A DNA stretch of 9,482 nt from CAYZEZ01 sp964477295 (GTDB lineage Bacteria; Bacteroidota; Bacteroidia; Bacteroidales; SM23-62), in contig CAYZEZ010000198.1 of the NCBI GenBank assembly GCA_964477295.1, positions 1-9,482 of the forward strand. The letters are read 5' to 3'. Below the pieces are notes generated by a model. It saw only the letters and a program-made list of their open reading frames with translations. It had not been told where the DNA came from and did not search any database. Each line of letters starts with the position of its first letter. The stretch's first letter is position 1. Below, piece by piece: positions 5,833 to 9,482 of the stretch. A program made the position numbers and the translations under genes.

Positions 5833-6102
5833 ATGAACAAGGCACAACTTATTGATGCAATTGCTGGCGAAGCCAATTTGACAAAAGCTGATGCTAAAAG
5901 AGCTTTGGATGCATTTGTTACCACAACCACAGGTGCGCTGAAAAAGGGAGACAGGGTAGCTTTAGTTGGTTTCGGCTCATTTTCTGTTGCAAAAAGAAAT
6001 GCCAGGACGGGTAGAAATCCTCAAACTGGAAAACCCATCACAATCTCTGCTAAAAAGGTTGTTAAATTTAAAGCTGGTAGCGAGCTTTCAGGTGCTGTAT
6101 AA
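5833..6102 (+). CDS. hup: HU-family DNA-binding protein
   Basis: The protein has 89 residues, the normal HU length (about 90). It begins MNKAQLIDAIA, the typical HU start with the alpha-helical dimerisation region (1-45). GFGSFSVAKRNARTGRNPQTG (about 46-66) leads into the beta-arm; the RNPQTGK segment carries the Arg-Asn-Pro that intercalates and bends DNA. It ends with VVKFKAGSELSGAV, the usual HU tail. HU coats and bends DNA as a dimer and supports nucleoid architecture, replication and recombination. The more HU-like than IHF-like N-terminus and general sequence favour HU beta. It is a single-gene unit: a strong promoter lies upstream at 5751-5781 and an intrinsic terminator starts 14 nt after the stop. 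Confidence 0.95.
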   Translation: MNKAQLIDAIAGEANLTKADAKRALDAFVTTTTGALKKGDRVALVGFGSFSVAKRNARTGRNPQTGKPITISAKKVVKFKAGSELSGAV

Positions 6103-6116
6103 AAAGATATTTGAAA

Positions 6117-6151
6117 GTAAAAAAGGAGCACGGTCGTGCTCCTTTTTTTTT
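6117..6151 (+). terminator. Rho-independent terminator of the HU gene
   Basis: Arms AGGAGCAC (6124-6131) and GTGCTCCT (6136-6143) pair perfectly around the tetraloop GGTC. A-rich and T-rich flanks extend the stem, and a T-run (6143-6151) follows. With the A-run on the left it could also act on the opposite strand, but no minus-strand gene needs it. Confidence 0.9.
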
Positions 6152-6155
6152 GGAC

Positions 6156-6163
6156 TAAATTTG
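6156..6163 (+). promoter_or_regulatory. Candidate -7 box for the trmH-like gene
   Basis: TAAATTTG fits TAnnTTTG and would start transcription near 6170, 24 nt before the ATG. The place for a -33 box falls inside the HU terminator hairpin and holds no TTTG, so support is partial. An own promoter is plausible because the HU terminator separates the genes. Confidence 0.4.
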
Positions 6164-6193
6164 ACCCGGGAACTAATTTAAAATTATTCATAA

Positions 6194-6889
6194 ATGTCTG
6201 CATCTCAAAAAGATATTGTTGAGTATCTCTCAGAATTTGTAACACCGGAGCGGATCCAGACGATGGACCGTGTGATCCGGAACCGCACCCGGTACATCAC
6301 TATTGCCCTGGAGGACATATACCAATCGCACAATGCCAGCGCAGTCTTAAGAACCTGTGAATGCTTTGGAATTCAGGATGTGCATATTATTGAAAATAAA
6401 AACAGGTATACAATCAATCCGGACGTGGCCCTGGGGGCATCCAAATGGCTTAACCTGAAAAAGTATAATACGAATGAATTCAATACCCTTGAGGCTGTAA
6501 GTGCTTTAAGATTAGCAGGATACCGAATAATTGCAACCACATTAACCGAAGATGCAACTCCGCTTGAAGACATTAACCTCGATAAAGGGAAAATTGCTTT
6601 GTTTTTTGGAACAGAACTTACCGGTCTTACACAACAATTAATCAATGTGGCAGATGAACAACTTAAAATTCCGATATATGGCTTTACAGAAAGTTTTAAT
6701 ATATCGGTTTCAGCTGCTATCATCCTGCATCATCTTTCCCACAGTATGAAAAAATCCACTATTCCATGGCATTTGTCCCCGGATGAAGTAATTAAATTAA
6801 AATATGCCTGGCTTATGAATTCGATAAAAAGAGCTGACCTGCTGGAGAAGAAATTCCTTGAAGAGGGTGAAAATCGTGATTTGTTGTGA
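6194..6889 (+). CDS. trmH: TrmH-like tRNA (guanosine-2'-O)-methyltransferase (SpoU/SPOUT family)
   Basis: The enzyme has 231 residues and the three SpoU motifs in order. Motif 1 is SHNASAVLRTCECFG (45-59), with Asn47 and the catalytic-type Arg53. Motif 2 is LFFGTELTGLT (136-146). Motif 3 is IPIYGFTESFNISVSAAIIL (159-178). Motifs 2 and 3 form the knotted SAM-binding site of SPOUT enzymes. The N-terminal extension (1-40, with TPERIQTMDRVIRNRTRYITIALEDI) and C-terminal helical tail resemble bacterial TrmH, which methylates the 2'-OH of G18 in the tRNA D-loop. A related SpoU enzyme acting on rRNA or another tRNA position is the main alternative, so the exact target nucleotide is inferred. ATG at 6194 is the first in-frame start after the HU terminator. 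The protein is cytoplasmic and works as a dimer in this family. Confidence 0.8.
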   Translation: MSASQKDIVEYLSEFVTPERIQTMDRVIRNRTRYITIALEDIYQSHNASAVLRTCECFGIQDVHIIENKNRYTINPDVALGASKWLNLKKYNTNEFNTLEAVSALRLAGYRIIATTLTEDATPLEDINLDKGKIALFFGTELTGLTQQLINVADEQLKIPIYGFTESFNISVSAAIILHHLSHSMKKSTIPWHLSPDEVIKLKYAWLMNSIKRADLLEKKFLEEGENRDLL

Positions 6890-6945
6890 CTTTTAATAAT
6901 GATTCTATATTATTGTCCCTCCTGATTAATTTCTAAATATTTTTT

Positions 6946-6953
6946 TATCTTTG
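6946..6953 (+). promoter_or_regulatory. Candidate -7 box for the LytTR regulator
   Basis: TATCTTTG fits TAnnTTTG. A CCTG 21 nt upstream (6921-6924) is only a poor -33 match. Transcription would start near 6960, leaving a leader of about 50 nt before the ATG at 7012. Confidence 0.4.
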
Positions 6954-7011
6954 ATAAATGCATTAATGGGGGTGATAAATCCTATTATCTCATTGATTAA
7001 CACATTTTTTG

Positions 7012-7719
7012 ATGAACTGCATTATCATCGAAGACGATCCCCTTTCGATAAGAATTATTGAGGAGTTTGTTAACAAAACAGACGAATTGGCGCTTTTAGC
7101 ATCATTTGGCAGTCCTGTTGATGCTATTAATTATTTCCAGAAGGAACATGACATTGATCTGATCTTTCTCGATATTGAATTGCCTGAGATGAGTGGAATG
7201 GAATTCTTGGATTCCCTGATCACCTCTCCACAAATCATAATTGTGTCATCGAAAAGTAAATATGCTATCGATGCATATGATCACGAAGTTACCGATTACC
7301 TGGTAAAACCAATAACCTATGCAAGGTTTTACAAGGCTATCCAAAGGGTCCATAAGAGACTCCAAATGGATAATATTGACAGGATTGGGAAAGAGGAGAT
7401 CTTTATCAAGAAGAATTCAATGCTTGTGAGGTTGAAGTATGAGGACATCCTATGGGTGGAAGCTTTGGAAAACTATGTGATTTTCAATACTTATGAAGAA
7501 AAGTATACCATCCATTTCACCATGAAAGCCATTGAACAAAAGTTACCACAAAATAAATTTACCCGCGTACACAGATCGTATATTGTTAATACCAGTTGTA
7601 TTGACATTATTGAGGATAATTCAGTACTGATCAAAGTGCACGACGGCTCCAAAACCATACCCATCGGTAAGTCCTACAAGGATAAATTGATGGGAGATAT
7701 CAATCTCATGGTCAAATAA
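7012..7719 (+). CDS. LytTR-family two-component response regulator
   Basis: The protein has 235 residues from the ATG at 7012. A TTG directly in front could also serve, but ATG gives the canonical MNCIIIEDDP start. The receiver domain (1-120) has the acidic pair Glu7/Asp8-Asp9, the phosphorylatable Asp54 in LIFLDIELPEMSG, a switch Ser at 79/80, and Lys99 in YLVKPI. A LytTR DNA-binding domain follows (about 128-233; LWVEALENYVIF, RVHRSYIVN, IPIGKSYKD). Such regulators act as dimers on direct repeats in DNA and usually partner a membrane-anchored LytS-type (HisKA-like 5TM/7TM) kinase. No kinase gene is adjacent in this window, so it is an orphan here. Its spacing (120 nt after trmH, 39 nt before the aminotransferase) and the -7 boxes on both sides suggest its own transcription unit. 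Targets cannot be read from the sequence. Confidence 0.92.
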   Translation: MNCIIIEDDPLSIRIIEEFVNKTDELALLASFGSPVDAINYFQKEHDIDLIFLDIELPEMSGMEFLDSLITSPQIIIVSSKSKYAIDAYDHEVTDYLVKPITYARFYKAIQRVHKRLQMDNIDRIGKEEIFIKKNSMLVRLKYEDILWVEALENYVIFNTYEEKYTIHFTMKAIEQKLPQNKFTRVHRSYIVNTSCIDIIEDNSVLIKVHDGSKTIPIGKSYKDKLMGDINLMVK

Positions 7720-7724
7720 TTACC

Positions 7725-7732
7725 TACCTTTG
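7725..7732 (+). promoter_or_regulatory. Candidate -7 box for the aminotransferase gene
   Basis: TACCTTTG fits TAnnTTTG and lies 6 nt after the regulator stop, placing a start near 7739 and a leader of about 20 nt. No good -33 box is found about 20 nt upstream, inside the regulator gene. The gene could also be read through from the regulator. Confidence 0.4.
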
Positions 7733-7758
7733 TCATTCAGCAATACAAATTCCGTAAA

Positions 7759-8946
7759 ATGATCTCCAACAGGCAATTTTTTCTACAGCATGTTGCCCAG
7801 ACATCAGATTATCCTCAAATGCTTGAAATTGAACGGGCAGAAGGAGTATGGCTGTTTGATCCGGATGGGAAGAGGTATGCCGACCTTGTATCGGGTATTT
7901 CGGTCAGTAACCTGGGACATGGCCATCCTGATATCGTTAATGCCGTGAAAGAGCAGGCTGAAAAACATATGCACCTGATGGTATATGGCGAATTTATCCA
8001 GTCGCCGCAGGTTCAACTGGCCAGGCTGCTTGCTGAACATCTGCCTGATAGCCTGAGCTGTACCTATTTTGTGAATTCAGGGAGCGAAGCTATCGATGGA
8101 GCCCTGAAGCTGGCTAAAAGATATACCGGACGATTCGAGGTGGTTAGCTTTAAAAATGCGTACCATGGAGGTACTGCCGGTGCGTTAAGTATACTGGGTG
8201 ATGAAAGGTTAAAAAATGCATTCAGACCACTCGTCCCGGGTGTAAAACAATTAGCGTTTAATGATTTTAAGGCGCTGGATCGAATAGATCATAAGACAGC
8301 ATGTGTTGTGATTGAGCCCATCCAGGCTGAAGCCGGTATCGTATTACCGGAAAAGGGATTTCTGGAAAAAATCAGGGATAAATGTGACGAAACCGGTTCA
8401 TTACTGGTCCTCGATGAGATACAGACAGCTTCAGGAAGAACAGGAACCTTGTTTGCATTTGAGTCCTGTGGGATTAAGCCCGACATACTGGTACTGGCCA
8501 AAAGTCTTGGCGGTGGGATGCCACTGGGTGCCTTCATTGCATCATCGGAGATGCAATCTGTACTGAGGAACAACCCGGCACTTGGCCATATCACAACTTT
8601 TGGAGGCCACCCGGTATCATGTGCTGCCGGACTGGCAGCTCTGAAAGTACTGACAGCAGAAAAAAGCATTTTAGAAGGAGTTGACCGGAAAGGAAATTTA
8701 TTCAGGGAAAAACTTGTTCATCCCGGGATTAAGGAGATCAGGGGGAAAGGACTATTATTAGCAGTTGAATTACAAAATCCTGACCAGGTTAGCCTGTTTA
8801 TGAAAAATGCACTTGAACAGGGAATAATTTCGGACCAGTTTTTGTTCTGTAACACAGCATTCAGGATATCACCACCTTTGACAATTACTGAGGAGGAGAT
8901 AATGGAGATATGTGATATTATCCTGGAGGTTCTTGATGAGGCATAG
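7759..8946 (+). CDS. Class III PLP-dependent aminotransferase (acetylornithine/ornithine type)
   Basis: The protein has 395 residues, the usual length. Visible features: substrate loop around SGISVSNLGHGHP (45-57); PLP-phosphate and ring-binding NSGSEAIDGALKLA (106-119) and AYHGG (134-138); Asp219 in VLDEIQTASGRTG, which pairs with the PLP nitrogen, with Gln222; the Schiff-base Lys248 in LAKSLGGGMPLGAF; TTFGGHPVSCAAG (279-291); and Arg369 in FRISPPLT, where family members bind the substrate carboxylate. It transfers an amino group from an omega-amine (ornithine, acetylornithine, GABA or similar) to 2-oxoglutarate; sequence alone does not fix the substrate and no arg or other pathway gene is adjacent. 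The usual QTG.GRTG is QTASGRTG here. The following secreted-protein gene starts after 34 nt with no promoter between them, suggesting co-transcription. Confidence 0.9.
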   Translation: MISNRQFFLQHVAQTSDYPQMLEIERAEGVWLFDPDGKRYADLVSGISVSNLGHGHPDIVNAVKEQAEKHMHLMVYGEFIQSPQVQLARLLAEHLPDSLSCTYFVNSGSEAIDGALKLAKRYTGRFEVVSFKNAYHGGTAGALSILGDERLKNAFRPLVPGVKQLAFNDFKALDRIDHKTACVVIEPIQAEAGIVLPEKGFLEKIRDKCDETGSLLVLDEIQTASGRTGTLFAFESCGIKPDILVLAKSLGGGMPLGAFIASSEMQSVLRNNPALGHITTFGGHPVSCAAGLAALKVLTAEKSILEGVDRKGNLFREKLVHPGIKEIRGKGLLLAVELQNPDQVSLFMKNALEQGIISDQFLFCNTAFRISPPLTITEEEIMEICDIILEVLDEA

Positions 8947-8980
8947 GGCAAAGGGATGGGGAGAAATAAATTGAAAAACT

Positions 8981-9482
8981 ATGAGGTTGTTTATTACTAT
9001 TATTGTATTGGTCTTCGGCATTGAATTATTGGCCCAGGATGCTGAGGATAGTTTTCTGGCGGATGCTGAGCTATACTTATACAGCCAGTATGAACGGTTG
9101 TATACTTTGCAGGAAGATGATCAGAGAAGGCTGCTTAATGATTCCATTCTTTCCAGCTTTGAATCCGTATTAAGCTCTTGTGAATCATTTGATTATGCTT
9201 TCGACTCATTAAAGCGTACCGGCCGCAAATATTCCCCGGATAAGAAATTCAGGATCATCACCTGGAACATTCCCTGGCAGGATGGAACACATACCTATTA
9301 TGGATTCATTCAGAATCCCCTGAAAAAGGAGAAAAGGTGTGAAATTATACCGTTAAATGACCAGTCTGACGTAATTGAGGATCCGGAGTATACAGAGTTG
9401 TATCCATGTACCTGGTTAGGCGTGCTTTATTATGATATCCTGTTAAATAAATCTTCCGGCCGGAAATACTATACCTTACTGG
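8981..9482 (+). CDS. Secreted protein of unknown function, 3'-truncated by window edge
   Basis: An ATG at 8981 opens a frame with no stop through the window edge, giving 167 visible residues. The N-terminus MRLFITIIVLVFGIELLAQ is a signal peptide, probably cleaved after LLAQ; there is no lipobox Cys. Next comes an acidic, probably helical region (about 20-65, DAEDSFLADAELYL..., with Tyr, Arg and Leu-rich stretches). A compact domain follows with KFRIITWNIPWQDGTHTYYGF (about 84-104), then CEIIPLND and WLGVLYYDILL. I do not recognise a named family, but this domain style (Trp/Tyr-rich beta segments with WQDGTH) recalls conserved exported proteins of Bacteroidales. It lies 34 nt after the aminotransferase and probably shares its transcript. 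Confidence 0.8.
   Translation, partial: MRLFITIIVLVFGIELLAQDAEDSFLADAELYLYSQYERLYTLQEDDQRRLLNDSILSSFESVLSSCESFDYAFDSLKRTGRKYSPDKKFRIITWNIPWQDGTHTYYGFIQNPLKKEKRCEIIPLNDQSDVIEDPEYTELYPCTWLGVLYYDILLNKSSGRKYYTLL

Noticed and set aside
1..9482. CRISPR array, toxin-antitoxin, phage or defence system
   Set aside because: No spaced repeats, Cas, toxin-like pairs, recombinases or phage genes were recognised; genes present are housekeeping-type or secreted proteins.

Overview
The window looks like a Bacteroidota genome fragment, most likely Bacteroidales-like, probably from a metagenome assembly because a run of 10 Ns sits inside one gene. The supporting signs are two secreted proteins ending in type IX secretion (T9SS) sorting domains with NVYPNP / NIYPNP motifs, several Bacteroidota-type promoters (-7 box TAnnTTTG, sometimes with a -33 TTG box), start codons without clear Shine-Dalgarno sequences, and AT-rich coding sequence.

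Layout. (1) 3-1091: the 3' part of a multi-pass membrane protein resembling GT-C glycosyltransferases. (2) 1129-2926: a C10 (streptopain-type) cysteine protease gene with CARDB and T9SS sorting domains. It lacks its signal peptide and propeptide and is split by a -1-type frameshift at a T5 tract, so it is a pseudogene or an assembly/sequencing artefact. (3) 2974-4638: a secreted protein of seven SBBP-like repeats plus a T9SS sorting domain, with the N gap in repeat 2. (4) 4639-5832: about 1.2 kb of mostly non-coding DNA. It holds a parS-like palindrome, a 17-bp inverted repeat with a third degenerate copy, two terminators on the minus strand, tRNA-Ser(UGA) on the minus strand, a 22-bp copy of that tRNA's 3' end placed 188 bp beyond it, and one possible 56-residue ORF. 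(5) 5833-9482: denser and more GC-balanced housekeeping-type genes, all on the plus strand: HU, a TrmH-like 2'-O-methyltransferase, a LytTR response regulator without a partner kinase, a class III PLP aminotransferase, and the 5' part of a secreted protein of unknown function.

How the parts relate. HU is a single-gene unit with its own promoter and strong terminator; tRNA-Ser is divergent from it and also has its own promoter and terminator. trmH, the regulator and the aminotransferase each have a candidate -7 box upstream, so they need not form one operon; the last two genes (34-nt gap) probably do. I see no coherent new multi-gene system. The parts most worth a second look are the structured tRNA-Ser downstream element, the parS-like site, the broken C10 protease and the unlisted small ORF.
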